Shown here: piece by piece, positions 26,305 through 36,467 of the stretch
Layout: each line of letters starts with the position of its first letter
How positions within the stretch are numbered: the stretch's first letter is position 1
Source: Flavobacterium gyeonganense
Lineage (GTDB): Bacteria > Bacteroidota > Bacteroidia > Flavobacteriales > Flavobacteriaceae
Length of the DNA stretch: 64,000 nt
Direction of reading: 5' to 3'
Assembly: GCF_029625295.1 (NCBI RefSeq)
Contig: NZ_CP121112.1
Coordinates: forward strand, 2,604,001-2,668,000
Program-made: the position numbers and the translations under genes
The notes under the pieces: generated by a model
Told to the model about the DNA's origin: nothing
The model's database searches: none
Seen by the model: only the letters and a program-made list of their open reading frames with translations

Positions 26305-28806
26305 ATGAAAAGAATAATTTTACTCAGCCTGTTTTTTGTATTTGCTTTAGCAAACCATGTTTTTGCGCAAACTAAAGTGAGTGGAATTGTTTTGGACAAA
26401 TCCAATCAGCCTATTCCATTTGCAAATGTGGTTTTTAAGGGGTCAAATACGGGAATAGTTTCTAATGAAGACGGACGTTTTTATTTAGAATCACCAAATA
26501 CGTATACCGCTTTGTTAGTCACTTCTGCAGGATTTTCAGATAAGGAAGTTCCTTTGGAAAAAGCAGTAAATTATAATTTCAAAATTGTGTTAAGTGAACC
26601 TCAGGCACTTAATGAAGTTGTTATTTTTACCGGTAAAACATCAAAAAAGAACAATCCCGCATTGGATATCTTGAGGAAGATTTGGGAAAGAAAACGAAAA
26701 AACGGTCTTTACCAATTCAATCAGTATCAAATGCAGAAGTACGAAAAAGTTGAGTTCGATATGAACACGATTGACAGTGCTTTCATGAAAAATAAACTTT
26801 TCAAAGGAATGGAGTTTGTTTTCAATCATGTCGATACTTCTGATGTTACAGGTAAAACCTATTTGCCAATTTTTATCAATGAATCCGTATATGATGTTTA
26901 CGGAGATAATAAATTAAAGAAAGTAAAAGAAAATTTATCCGGAAATAAAATGTCAGGATTCAACGGGAATCAGCAGATTTTATCTTTCGTAAAAGACCTC
27001 TATTCGGATTATAATATTTATGACAACCATCTTAAATTCTTTGATAAAAGTTTTACAAGCCCGCTTTCAAAAACTGGAATTGATGTTTATAATTATGTGT
27101 TGAAAGACAGTGCTTTTATTGATAAAAAATGGTGTTACAATATTGTGTTTTATCCAAGACGTAAAAACGAACTGACTTTTAAAGGAGATTTCTGGGTCAA
27201 CGATTCCACTTTTGCCATCAAGAAAATTAATATGGGCGTTACCAAAAGCGCCAATATTAACTGGGTGAAAGATATTTATATCGAACAGGAATTTGAAGTA
27301 GAAAACGATTCGGTTTTCCTTTTAACCCGCGATTATATGATGTCTGATTTTGCTTTGAATAAAAAGGAAAAATCTAAAGGGGTTTATGGAAAACGAACGA
27401 CTTTATATAGAAATCATAAATTCAATCTTCAGAAACCGGAGAAATTTTATAAAGAAGAGGTCAATTTTATAGACAATGCCGTGTATGAAAGGCCAGATGA
27501 ATTTTGGGAAGAAAATCGTTTTGAAAAATTAAATAAAGACGAGCAGGGTATTTATAAAATGCTCGATACTTTGCAGACAGTCAAGAAATTTAAACAGCTT
27601 TATAGTTTAGTTTCTATTTTAGGAAGTGGTTATGTCGAATTTAAAAATTTTGATTATGGACCTATCTTTTCAACCTTTGGTTATAATGAAGTCGAAGGTT
27701 TAAGATTAAGAGTTGGGGGAAGAACGTACTTTGGGCCTAATGATCCGTGGAGAATTCAAGCTTATACAGCCTATGGATTTGATGACAATAAATTCAAATA
27801 TGGCGTTTCAGGAAAATGGATGCTTGATAAGAAAAACAGATTAATTATTTCTGGAGGAAACAGACGTGATATCGAACAAATTGGAGCTAGTTTGACCACA
27901 ACAAATGATGTTTTAGGGCGAAGTTTTGCTTCTTCGGCGTTGTTTACAACAGGAAGCAACGGAAAACTGACCAATATTAATCTGAGTAACGTTTCTATTG
28001 AAATGGAAGCTAAGAAAAATTTTATAGTTTCTGCAGGTTTTTCATATCGCACATTAGAATCGGCATCGAAAACGTTTAGTTTAGACTATTATAAAACTTT
28101 GCCATCTGTTTCAAATCCGGCTGGTGTAGTTGAAAGTAAGGTTACGCAATCTGAGGCTAACATTCAGTTTGAGTTTATGCCAAATCGTAAAACAATTGGT
28201 TATGGAGTTGAAAGGGATCTTGTTGACAGCCCGTTTAGCCATTTCTTCGTTAACTTCAGTTATGGTCTTAAGGGAGTACTCAACAGTGATTTTGCTTATG
28301 AAAAAGTACAGTTATTTTACAGACAGCCTATTATTATAGGACCGTTAGGAAGAACGAATATTACGCTTGAAACAGGAAAAACTTTCGGTACAATTCCGTT
28401 AGGATTAATGAGCGTAATTCCCGGAAACCAGACATATTTTACGATTGAGAATACTTTTAGCAACCTGAATTTCTACGAATTTGTCACAGATCAATACACA
28501 ACATTACAGTGGAATCATGATTTTGGGGGAAGAATATTTGCCAGAATCCCATTTATGAGAAAACTGAACTGGAGGGAATTTATAGGCGTGAGAGCCGTTC
28601 ATGGAACAATTTCTGATGAAAACAGAGCCATAAACGCTTCTGGTCTTCCATATAATGCACCGGAAAAAGTATATTGGGAGTACAATGCCGGAATTGGGAA
28701 TATCTTTAAGGTTTTCAGAATTGATTTCTCATGGAGAGGAAATTATTTAAATATGCCGGATGCTGCTAAATTTGCCGTAAAAGGATCTTTTGGATTCTAT
28801 TTCTAA
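26305..28806 (+). CDS. DUF5686 / carboxypeptidase-like regulatory domain outer-membrane protein
   Basis: An 833-residue protein. Signal peptide MKRIILLSLFFVFALANHVFAQ is followed by a carboxypeptidase-D-like regulatory domain (VSGIVLDKSNQPIPFANVV with TGIVSNEDGRFYLE, about residues 24-105). The remaining 700 residues match DUF5686, including a long beta-rich part and a C-terminal outer-membrane barrel ending KGSFGFYF. The function is unknown; the N-terminal domain resembles that of TonB-dependent receptors but no plug domain is present. It is flanked by terminator and repeats and seems monocistronic. Confidence 0.85.
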   Translation: MKRIILLSLFFVFALANHVFAQTKVSGIVLDKSNQPIPFANVVFKGSNTGIVSNEDGRFYLESPNTYTALLVTSAGFSDKEVPLEKAVNYNFKIVLSEPQALNEVVIFTGKTSKKNNPALDILRKIWERKRKNGLYQFNQYQMQKYEKVEFDMNTIDSAFMKNKLFKGMEFVFNHVDTSDVTGKTYLPIFINESVYDVYGDNKLKKVKENLSGNKMSGFNGNQQILSFVKDLYSDYNIYDNHLKFFDKSFTSPLSKTGIDVYNYVLKDSAFIDKKWCYNIVFYPRRKNELTFKGDFWVNDSTFAIKKINMGVTKSANINWVKDIYIEQEFEVENDSVFLLTRDYMMSDFALNKKEKSKGVYGKRTTLYRNHKFNLQKPEKFYKEEVNFIDNAVYERPDEFWEENRFEKLNKDEQGIYKMLDTLQTVKKFKQLYSLVSILGSGYVEFKNFDYGPIFSTFGYNEVEGLRLRVGGRTYFGPNDPWRIQAYTAYGFDDNKFKYGVSGKWMLDKKNRLIISGGNRRDIEQIGASLTTTNDVLGRSFASSALFTTGSNGKLTNINLSNVSIEMEAKKNFIVSAGFSYRTLESASKTFSLDYYKTLPSVSNPAGVVESKVTQSEANIQFEFMPNRKTIGYGVERDLVDSPFSHFFVNFSYGLKGVLNSDFAYEKVQLFYRQPIIIGPLGRTNITLETGKTFGTIPLGLMSVIPGNQTYFTIENTFSNLNFYEFVTDQYTTLQWNHDFGGRIFARIPFMRKLNWREFIGVRAVHGTISDENRAINASGLPYNAPEKVYWEYNAGIGNIFKVFRIDFSWRGNYLNMPDAAKFAVKGSFGFYF

Positions 28807-28825
28807 TAAATAAGAAAAATAATAT

Positions 28826-28890
28826 TTGTCATTTCGACGAAGGAGAAATCACACAAGCTCAAATAATGAGTTAATGTGTGATTTCTCTTT
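28826..28890. repeat. Long hairpin repeat after the DUF5686 gene
   Basis: A perfect 13-base inverted repeat, GAGAAATCACACA at 28843-28855 and its complement at 28875-28887, preceded by TGTCATTTCGACGAAGGAGA. This string looks like a dispersed Flavobacterium intergenic repeat (recalled, not searched). The T-rich tail means it may also act as a terminator. Confidence 0.6.
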
Positions 28891-28930
28891 TTATTTTAAA
28901 TTAAGTTTGATTTTAAATATTTATTAATTT

Positions 28931-29055
28931 AGAAGCTATTCCCGCTATTCGTTAAAATCCTTTTGTGCCGAACCCCGGCACAAAAGGATTTTAACTACAA
29001 ACGAAGTTCACTGAACTCCGATTAAAATGAAAGTTAAGTGAAGTAATCGGGGCTA
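28931..29055. repeat. Dispersed hairpin element, copy 1
   Basis: It begins AGAAGCTATTCCCGCTATTC and ends ATCGGGGCTA. Its centre is a perfect 19-base inverted repeat (28952-28970 with 28976-28994) built around CCTTTTGTGCCG. A related element with matching ends lies at 59360-59438. There is no ORF inside. Confidence 0.6.
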
Positions 29056-29067
29056 AAAAATAACGTT

Positions 29068-29667
29068 ATGCAAGAAGCCATAGATTATTTATCATCCAAA
29101 AATCCAATATTTCGGGAAATAATCGAAAAGTATGGATTCCCATCAATCCCAAAACGCCCACAAGGTTTCGAAACTTTAGTGTTGTTAATTCTCGAACAAC
29201 AGGTTTCTATAGATTCGGCGAAAGCCACCTTCTTAAAAATTAAAAACCATACAACATGTAATCCTGAAACAATGTCGGTTTTACCAGATGAAGAGTTTAG
29301 AAATTTGGGTGTAAGCCGCCAGAAAACAAAATACATTAAGATTTTAGCGGAAGCAGTTTTAAATAAAGCATTAGATATTGAAAGCCTGGCATCAAAATCA
29401 GCAAAACAAGTTCGTGAAGAACTCATTAAGTTAAAAGGTATCGGAAACTGGACAATCGATATCTATTTAATGTTTTGTCTTCAGGAGCCGGATTTGATTC
29501 CGCTTGGTGATATTGCAGTCATAAATACGATCAAAGAATTATTGAATATTCATGACAGACACGAAATGGAAATTCATGTGGAACAATGGAGTCCTTACAG
29601 ATCTTATGCAACCTATTTGCTTTGGCATTATTACTTAAATAAGAGAAATCGCAAGATTATATATTAA
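29068..29667 (+). CDS. DNA-3-methyladenine glycosylase II (AlkA-like, HhH-GPD)
   Basis: A 199-residue base-excision glycosylase. The N-terminal part has FETLVLLILEQQVSIDSA, the first conserved helix. The helix-hairpin-helix LKGIGNWTIDIYLMF and catalytic aspartate in IPLGDIAV sit near residues 125-152; the C-terminus ends WSPYRSYATYLLWHYY. It removes alkylated bases such as 3-methyladenine. It lacks the N-terminal domain of E. coli AlkA, which is usual for the short form. Confidence 0.9.
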   Translation: MQEAIDYLSSKNPIFREIIEKYGFPSIPKRPQGFETLVLLILEQQVSIDSAKATFLKIKNHTTCNPETMSVLPDEEFRNLGVSRQKTKYIKILAEAVLNKALDIESLASKSAKQVREELIKLKGIGNWTIDIYLMFCLQEPDLIPLGDIAVINTIKELLNIHDRHEMEIHVEQWSPYRSYATYLLWHYYLNKRNRKIIY

Positions 29668-29736
29668 CTATCTGTTATATAAAACGAAAGTATATTAATT
29701 AATGAATAAAGTATATAGATTAATGTGTTTTTTTCA

Positions 29737-29767
29737 TTGTAAAAAAGGATTCTTTGGGTTACTTTTG
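29737..29767 (+). promoter_or_regulatory. ppa promoter
   Basis: TTG (29737-29739), 20 bases, then TACTTTTG (29760-29767), a full Bacteroidota consensus. It is 33 bases before the ppa ATG. Confidence 0.65.
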
Positions 29768-29799
29768 CAACCGAAATTATAGATATAATAAAAAAGAAA

Positions 29800-30330
29800 A
29801 TGACCGCAGACAAACTAACAACTTTCGATGTATTAATCGAAATACCAAGAGGAAGCAGAAATAAATATGAGTACGATTTTGAAATCAAAAGAATGCGTTT
29901 CGACAGAATGTTATTCTCTTCGATGATGTACCCTGCCGATTACGGATTTATCCCTGAAACTTTAGCTCTTGACGGTGACCCTCTTGATGTATTGGTTTTG
30001 ATTAACGAACCAACTTTTCCTGGATGTGTTATAGAAGTAAAACCTATTGGCGTTTTCCACATGGCTGATGATAAAGGACCGGATGAAAAAATTATCTGTG
30101 TACCGGTTTCAGATCCAATCTGGAATTCATTAAATGATCTTTCAGATATCAACGGACACTTATTGAAAGAAATCGAGCATTTCTTCCAGGTTTACAAAGA
30201 TCTTGAAAACAAAAAAGTAGATGTAGAAGGATGGGGTGATGTAAACGAGGCATTCGCAATTATTAAAGAATGTACAGAGCGTTTTAATCAAATTGAAAAC
30301 AAACCAGAGGGATTATTTAGTATTAAATAA
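29800..30330 (+). CDS. ppa: Inorganic diphosphatase (soluble, family I)
   Basis: A 176-residue cytosolic enzyme hydrolysing pyrophosphate. The active-site strand GDPLDVLVLINEPTFPG holds the metal-binding aspartates (family motif D-x-D-P-x-D-V-L variant), with MYPADYGFIPETLA before it and DDKGPDEKIICVP after it. The next gene is a membrane pyrophosphatase, so two different PPi-using enzymes lie side by side, separated by a terminator. Confidence 0.96.
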   Translation: MTADKLTTFDVLIEIPRGSRNKYEYDFEIKRMRFDRMLFSSMMYPADYGFIPETLALDGDPLDVLVLINEPTFPGCVIEVKPIGVFHMADDKGPDEKIICVPVSDPIWNSLNDLSDINGHLLKEIEHFFQVYKDLENKKVDVEGWGDVNEAFAIIKECTERFNQIENKPEGLFSIK

Positions 30331-30350
30331 TTTTAGGCATCATATTTTAT

Positions 30351-30388
30351 AAAAAAAGCAATACTCCGTTAAGAGTATTGCTTTTTTG
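30351..30388 (+). terminator. Terminator between ppa and hppA
   Basis: A nine-base-pair stem GCAATACTC/GAGTATTGC with A-run before and T-run after. It separates transcription of the two pyrophosphatase genes. Confidence 0.85.
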
Positions 30389-30441
30389 TTTAAATTCGTT
30401 TTGTTAGTTTGTTGACTATTAACCAAAACCATTAAAATATT

Positions 30442-32985
30442 ATGAATGCATTTATGATTTATTTGCCAATAGTTATGGCAATTATTGGATTACTTTTCAT
30501 GGGAATAAAAAGGACTTGGGTTTTAAAGCAAGATGCTGGAGACGGCAAAATGAAAGAGATTTCAGATTACATCTACGAAGGCGCTTTAGCCTTCTTAAAA
30601 GCCGAATATAAACTACTAACCATCTTTGTAATTATTGCAAGCATAGCTTTAGCAGGAATTACTTTTATTCCGGGTGTAAAAACACATTTATTAATCGTAG
30701 TTGCATTTATTTTTGGAGCATTATTTTCAGCTTATGCAGGTAATATAGGGATGAAAATAGCAACCAAAACAAACGTTAGAACGACTCAGGCAGCCAGAAC
30801 TAGCTTACCGCAGGCATTAAAAGTCTCTTTTGGTGGTGGAACCGTAATGGGACTTGGCGTTGCAGGTTTGGCAGTTTTAGGTTTAACTGCTTTTTTCATA
30901 CTATTTTTTAATTTGTTTTCTGGCGGAGTCTGGAAAGATACTGAAACGATGACTGTTGTTCTAGAAACATTAGCAGGATTTTCACTTGGTGCAGAATCAA
31001 TCGCTTTGTTTGCACGGGTTGGGGGTGGAATTTACACCAAAGCTGCCGATGTTGGTGCTGATTTAGTAGGTAAAGTAGAAGCCGGAATTCCGGAAGATGA
31101 TCCTCGTAATCCGGCAACAATTGCAGATAACGTAGGAGATAATGTGGGTGACGTTGCCGGTATGGGAGCCGATTTATTCGGATCTTATGTTGCAACTGTT
31201 TTGGCTGCGATGGTACTTGGAAATTATGTTATAAAAGATATGGGCGGAAGTATTCAGGATGCTTTTGGTGGAATTGGACCAATTTTACTTCCAATGGCGA
31301 TTGCCGGTTTTGGAATTTTATTTTCAATTATCGGAACCATGCTGGTTGGTATTTCTGATGACAATGCTAAAGAAGCGCAGGTACAAAAAGCGTTAAATAT
31401 AGGAAACTGGATTTCTATTGTTTTAACTGCCGTAGCTTGTTTCTTTTTAGTAAAACATATGCTTCCTGAAACCATGCAGATGACTTTCTTTGGAGAAGGA
31501 TCAAAAGACATTTCATCATTGCGTGTTTTCTATGCAACATTAGTCGGCTTAGTGGTTGGAGGAGCAATTTCATCAGTAACTGAATATTATACAGGATTAG
31601 GAACAAAACCGGTGTTGGCGATTGTACAAAAATCATCTACAGGAGCAGGAACAAACGTAATTGCAGGTTTGGCAACCGGAATGATTTCTACTTTTCCAAC
31701 TGTATTACTGTTCGCTGGAGCAATCTGGATTTCGTATGCTTTGGCTGGATTTTACGGAGTTGCTTTGGCCGCTTCAGCAATGATGGCAACAACAGCTATG
31801 CAATTGGCAATTGATGCTTTCGGACCAATTTCAGACAACGCCGGAGGAATTGCCGAAATGAGCGAATTACCAAAAGAAGTTCGTACCAGAACCGATATTT
31901 TAGATTCAGTTGGAAATACCACTGCAGCGACCGGAAAAGGATTTGCAATTGCTTCTGCAGCTTTGACTTCATTAGCCTTATTTGCAGCTTATGTAACTTT
32001 TACTGGAATTGACGGAATCAATATTTTCAAGGCTCCGGTTTTAGCGATGTTATTTGTCGGAGGAATGATTCCGGTAGTTTTCTCTGCATTAGCAATGAAT
32101 TCTGTTGGAAAAGCGGCAATGGATATGGTGTACGAGGTTCGTCGTCAATTCAAGGAAATTCCGGGAATTATGGAAGGAACCGGAAAACCGGAATACGGCA
32201 AATGTGTTGAGATTTCTACAAAAGCTGCTTTACGCGAAATGATGCTGCCTGGAGTTTTAACGATTGGTTTTCCGATTGCTATTGTGTTATTGGGTAAATT
32301 AGTTTATGCAGACAACAATCAGTTAATCGCTGAAATGCTGGGAGGATACATGGCCGGAGTTACGGTTTCAGGGGTACTTTGGGCAGTTTTCCAAAACAAT
32401 GCAGGTGGAGCATGGGACAATGCGAAAAAATCTTTTGAAGCAGGAGTAATGATCAATGGCGAAATGACATATAAAGGTTCTGATGCACACAAAGCTGCGG
32501 TAACTGGAGATACAGTTGGTGATCCGTTTAAAGATACTTCGGGGCCTTCAATGAACATCTTAATTAAACTAACATGTTTAATTGGATTGGTGATTGCTCC
32601 AATTTTAGGTGACGGACATGCGCCATCAGATATTACCGCAAAGGGTTCCTGCTGTAAAATGGAGATGCATGCAGGTGGAGTGTCTAAATGCGGTGATATG
32701 TCAGGAATGACCAAAGAAGAATGTATTAAAATGTGCAAAGAAAAAGGATGCTCTGCAGAAGAAACTGCAAAGTGTATGGCTCATTTTGATACAAAAGGGA
32801 AATATCAAAAAACAGATTGTTTTGATACAACTAAATACGATAAAAAAAGAGTTGAGGTTAATTTGTCTACTGCAAATGGTGTCACGGTTGGAACTGTAAC
32901 TAAAACCGAAAACGGAAAAACAACCACAGAAGTTTTTGAAGGAACGGAAGCAGAAGTAAAAGCTAAAGTGGAAGCTGCGAAATAA
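30442..32985 (+). CDS. hppA: Membrane-bound cation-translocating pyrophosphatase with Cys-rich tail
   Basis: An 847-residue integral membrane pump using PPi hydrolysis to export Na+ or H+. Catalytic motifs: GGGIYTKAADVGADLVGKVE, EDDPRNPATIADNVGDNVGD and AFGPISDNAGGIAEM. GNTTAATGKG has Ala where potassium-independent forms carry Lys, so it is probably the K+-dependent type. The pump core ends near residue 730 (IGLVIAPILGDGHAP). About 118 further residues follow, with eight cysteines (GSCCKMEMH, SKCGDM, EECIKMCKEKGC, AKCMAH, TDCFD) and then a lysine/threonine-rich end. The tail is outside the catalytic fold; its role is unknown. Confidence 0.95.
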   Translation: MNAFMIYLPIVMAIIGLLFMGIKRTWVLKQDAGDGKMKEISDYIYEGALAFLKAEYKLLTIFVIIASIALAGITFIPGVKTHLLIVVAFIFGALFSAYAGNIGMKIATKTNVRTTQAARTSLPQALKVSFGGGTVMGLGVAGLAVLGLTAFFILFFNLFSGGVWKDTETMTVVLETLAGFSLGAESIALFARVGGGIYTKAADVGADLVGKVEAGIPEDDPRNPATIADNVGDNVGDVAGMGADLFGSYVATVLAAMVLGNYVIKDMGGSIQDAFGGIGPILLPMAIAGFGILFSIIGTMLVGISDDNAKEAQVQKALNIGNWISIVLTAVACFFLVKHMLPETMQMTFFGEGSKDISSLRVFYATLVGLVVGGAISSVTEYYTGLGTKPVLAIVQKSSTGAGTNVIAGLATGMISTFPTVLLFAGAIWISYALAGFYGVALAASAMMATTAMQLAIDAFGPISDNAGGIAEMSELPKEVRTRTDILDSVGNTTAATGKGFAIASAALTSLALFAAYVTFTGIDGINIFKAPVLAMLFVGGMIPVVFSALAMNSVGKAAMDMVYEVRRQFKEIPGIMEGTGKPEYGKCVEISTKAALREMMLPGVLTIGFPIAIVLLGKLVYADNNQLIAEMLGGYMAGVTVSGVLWAVFQNNAGGAWDNAKKSFEAGVMINGEMTYKGSDAHKAAVTGDTVGDPFKDTSGPSMNILIKLTCLIGLVIAPILGDGHAPSDITAKGSCCKMEMHAGGVSKCGDMSGMTKEECIKMCKEKGCSAEETAKCMAHFDTKGKYQKTDCFDTTKYDKKRVEVNLSTANGVTVGTVTKTENGKTTTEVFEGTEAEVKAKVEAAK

Positions 32986-33007
32986 ATCCCTCTTTAAATA
33001 TATAAAA

Positions 33008-33041
33008 ATGCCCCAAATAATATCTCACTTTTTGGGGCATG
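33008..33041. terminator. Terminator between hppA and the GH3 gene
   Basis: An ATGCCCCAAA / TTTGGGGCAT stem between convergent genes; a modest T-run follows on the plus side. Confidence 0.6.
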
Positions 33042-33071
33042 TTCATTTAGAGGTATTTTAATTTAAGCTGT

Positions 33072-35299
33072 TTAGTCTAATAACTCAAAATTAGATTTTA
33101 GTTTAATATTTGCTGATGAAGCTCCAATCATAACTTCGAAATCTCCTGGTTCAGCATTCCATTCTAATTTATCATTGTAGAAAGAAAGCTTTTCTTTGTC
33201 AATTATAAACTCAATAGTTTTAGATTCTCCGGCATTTAATTTTACTTTCTGGAAATCTCTTAATTCTAAAACGGGTCTGACAACCGAACCAAATTTGTCT
33301 TTTATATATAATTGAACCACTTCTTCTCCAGTCACTTTTCCGACATTCGATAATTGAAAAGAGACTTTTATGTTTTCATTGCTTTTTATTTTTACTGAAG
33401 ATAATTTCAAACCTGAATAATCAAATTTTGTGTAACTCAACCCGTAACCGAAAGGAAATTTAGGCGAGTTTTTTAAATCGATATATGAGGAAACATATCC
33501 TTTCGCATCTTCATCGGGAGCGGGTCTTCCTGTACTGAAATGATTGTAATAAATCGGGATTTGTCCAATTTCTCTAGGGAAAGTCATAGGCAATTTACCA
33601 GACGGATTATAATCTCCAAATAAAACATCAGCAATTGCATTTCCTGCTTCGGTTCCTAACCACCAAGTATAGACAATCGCAGGAACATTATCTGCTGTCC
33701 AGTTAAAAATAAGAGGTCTTCCGGCATTTACTAAAACTACAACCGGTTTTCCTGTTGCCTGAATCGCTTTTACTAAATCTTCCTGAACTCCCGGTAAATG
33801 TAGATCGCTTCTGCTTTTGCTTCTCCGCTCATATCATGTCTTTCACCAATACTTAAAATTACAACATCTGCTTGTTTTGCAGTTGCAATTGCTTCGGCAA
33901 AACCATCTTTATTGTCTCCGGTAACTTCACAGCCTTTTGCATAAAGTAATTTTGTATTCTTACTTATTTTATTTTTTAAACCATCCCATTGCGAGACTAC
34001 CCATTTACTGTATTCTACCTCTGGCAATTCTACTGCCCAGAATCCCATGTTGGCTTTGTATTCTTTTACCATTGGTCCGATAAAAGCAATAGTTTTTAAA
34101 TTTTTAGAAAGGGGTAAAGTTTCGTTTTCATTTTTTAGCAAAACAATACTTTTTTTAGCAACATCCAGTGCTGCTTTTCTATTTTCAGGATTATTAAGCT
34201 CTTTTTGAGCTCTTTTTTCATCTGAATATTTGTATGGATTTTCAAATAATCCTAATTCAAATTTCTTGCGCAAAATACGTTTTACGGCATCATCGATTAC
34301 ATCAACAGAAACTTTTTCTTCTTTTACCAATTCAGCTAAATTATAGCGGTAGGCATTACTTTCCATATCCATATCGCTCCCTGCGGTAATGGCTGAATAG
34401 GCAGCAGCTTTAAGATCTTTAGAATAACCGTGAGCAACCATTTCGCCAATGGATCCCCAGTCAGAAACTACAAATCCCTGGAAATTCCATTTTCCTTTTA
34501 AGATATCTCTTTGTAAATGTGCATTTCCTGTTGCCGGTACTCCGTTTAGGTCATTAAATGAGTTCATGAAAGTTGCTGCACCGGCATCTAAAGCGGCTTT
34601 AAAAGGAGGAAGGTAAGTTTCCCAAAGCATTCTTTCACTCATGTCAACAGAGTTATAATCTCTTCCGCCAACAGCGGCTCCATATGCTGCAAAGTGTTTC
34701 ACACAAGCCATAACCGAATTTAAATCTCCTAATTTATTTCCCTGAAATCCTTTTACTCTTGCATACGCAATTTTAGATCCCAGATAAGTATCTTCTCCGG
34801 CACCTTCCATTACTCTTCCCCAACGCGGGTCACGGCCAATGTCTACCATTGGGGCAAATGTCCAGTGAATACCGCTTGACGCAGCTTCAGTTGCCGCAAC
34901 CCTTGCTGCTAATTCTATAGCTGATAAATCCCAGCTTGCAGCTTCTGCCAGCGGAATTGGAAACGTGGTTTTGTATCCGTGAATAACGTCCTGACCAAAT
35001 AACAACGGAATTTTAAGACGGGATTGCATTGCCAGCTCCTGATATTGTCTGGTATATTTTGTCCCGATAATATTTAGCATCGAACCAATTAAACCTTGCT
35101 TAATTTCGTTTTGCTTGTTTGGATTAATTGTAATGGGACCAGTCGCCTGATTATCTCCTGTGTACTGATTAAGCTGACCTATTTTTTCTTCCAGTGTCAT
35201 TTTTTTCAATAAATCATTTACCTTTTGATCTATTGTCTGTTGCTGGGCCATCGCAAAAATGGAAATCATCAACAGGGTCATTGTTGTTATTTTTTTCAT
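33072..35299 (-). CDS. bglX: Glycoside hydrolase family 3 beta-glucosidase, frameshifted
   Basis: Signal peptide MKKITTMTLLMISIFAMAQ, then the GH3 N-terminal barrel with KIPLLFGQDVIHGYKTTFP, WGRVMEGAGEDTYLGS and the nucleophile aspartate in GFVVSDWGS, near residue 277. The middle domain follows with VVILSIGERHDMSGEAKAEA, after which the frame fails. Adding one base near plus-strand 33806 continues it as DLHLPGVQEDLVKAI and GKLPMTFPREIGQIP, then a fibronectin-III-like end. The restored protein is 742 residues, normal for BglX. It probably releases glucose from oligosaccharides in the periplasm as the last step of the polysaccharide locus. Confidence 0.92.
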
Positions 35300-35411
35300 G
35301 AAATACATTGTTTTATTCTTTGTACTGTCTTGTATATAATTGTTTTTTTAGGTTTTAAGATTAATTATTAGTTCTAAAATTTTATTCTGTTGATTAAGCA
35401 AATAGCAGTTT

Positions 35412-36251
35412 TTAATTCACTTCAATATAAACAGGCAAATGGTCCGAAGGATATTTTAAATCTTTTGAATCACTTAAAACGGCATGTTTCTGAATTGTTA
35501 ATTTGCTATTTTTAGAAACAAATATGTAATCTATTAGTAATGTAACAGGCTCATTATGCTTAAAACCATTAAATGTTCCCGAAGGTCCAAAAGGTTTTTC
35601 TTTTGAAACGTCTTGGGTATCATCCATTTCTTTTTTTACTTCTGCAATCTGATTTGTATTGGGTTCTGAATTAAAATCACCCATTAAGAATGCCGGATAA
35701 TTTTTAGAATTGATCTCTTTCATTTTAGAAAGAATCAGCTGCACTCCTTTCACCCTGGCTTCATTGCCCACATGGTCCAGATGTGTATTAAAAACCCAAA
35801 ATGATTTCTTTGTTTTTAAATCTTTGAAAAGTGCATATGTGCATATCCTGTTGCATGCGGCATCCCAGCCTTTTGAGACAACATTTGGGGTTTCTGAAAG
35901 CCAAAATGTATTTATCTGTTCTACTTTAAAGCGTTCTTTTTTATAATAAATAGTACAGGCTTCACCTGTTTGATTCTCTTCTCTCCCTATTCCAAACTTA
36001 CTATATTCCGGCAATGCCGAAGCAATATCAACAACCTGACCAGGGGTAGCTTCCTGAACTCCTAAAATGTCAGGACTGTAAAACCGGATTTGAGAAGTAA
36101 AATAATCTTTTCGGTTTGGCCATGCATTTTCTCCGTCTGAAGCAACGTCCAAACGGATATTATAACTCATCATTTTTAAATTCTGAGCATAGAATGAAGA
36201 GCTTGCAGAAAGAAGCATTAATAATAGAATAACAATGTGTATCTTTTTCAT
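35412..36251 (-). CDS. Secreted endonuclease/exonuclease/phosphatase family protein
   Basis: A 279-residue DNase I-fold protein with signal peptide (MKKIHIVILLLMLLSASSSFYAQ). Active-site motifs: MSYNIRLD, GVQEATPGQ, NTHLDHVGNEAR, LMGDFNSEPN and SDHLPVYIE. This family hydrolyses phosphodiesters or phosphomonoesters. Relatives are frequent in polysaccharide loci, so its substrate may be a phosphorylated glycan part rather than nucleic acid; that is inference. It lies between the GH3 and GH30 genes on the same strand. Confidence 0.88.
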   Translation of the reverse strand: MKKIHIVILLLMLLSASSSFYAQNLKMMSYNIRLDVASDGENAWPNRKDYFTSQIRFYSPDILGVQEATPGQVVDIASALPEYSKFGIGREENQTGEACTIYYKKERFKVEQINTFWLSETPNVVSKGWDAACNRICTYALFKDLKTKKSFWVFNTHLDHVGNEARVKGVQLILSKMKEINSKNYPAFLMGDFNSEPNTNQIAEVKKEMDDTQDVSKEKPFGPSGTFNGFKHNEPVTLLIDYIFVSKNSKLTIQKHAVLSDSKDLKYPSDHLPVYIEVN

Positions 36252-36467
36252 ATTAAAAATTTTTATTCTCCAAAGCTACCATTTTAAGCTCTGCTGAAAA
36301 AAATCCATCTTTTAAAAAAACGTTAATCATAACCTTAAAGTTTGTAAATTCTATTTTACTATTTGAATCTTGAGCAGTGTGATTCTAGGGGATTAGCCAT
36401 AATAATTTGGTTGTTGTTTCATTGTGTTTTTTATAGGGTTAAGATGATATAAGGACTAAATAAATTA

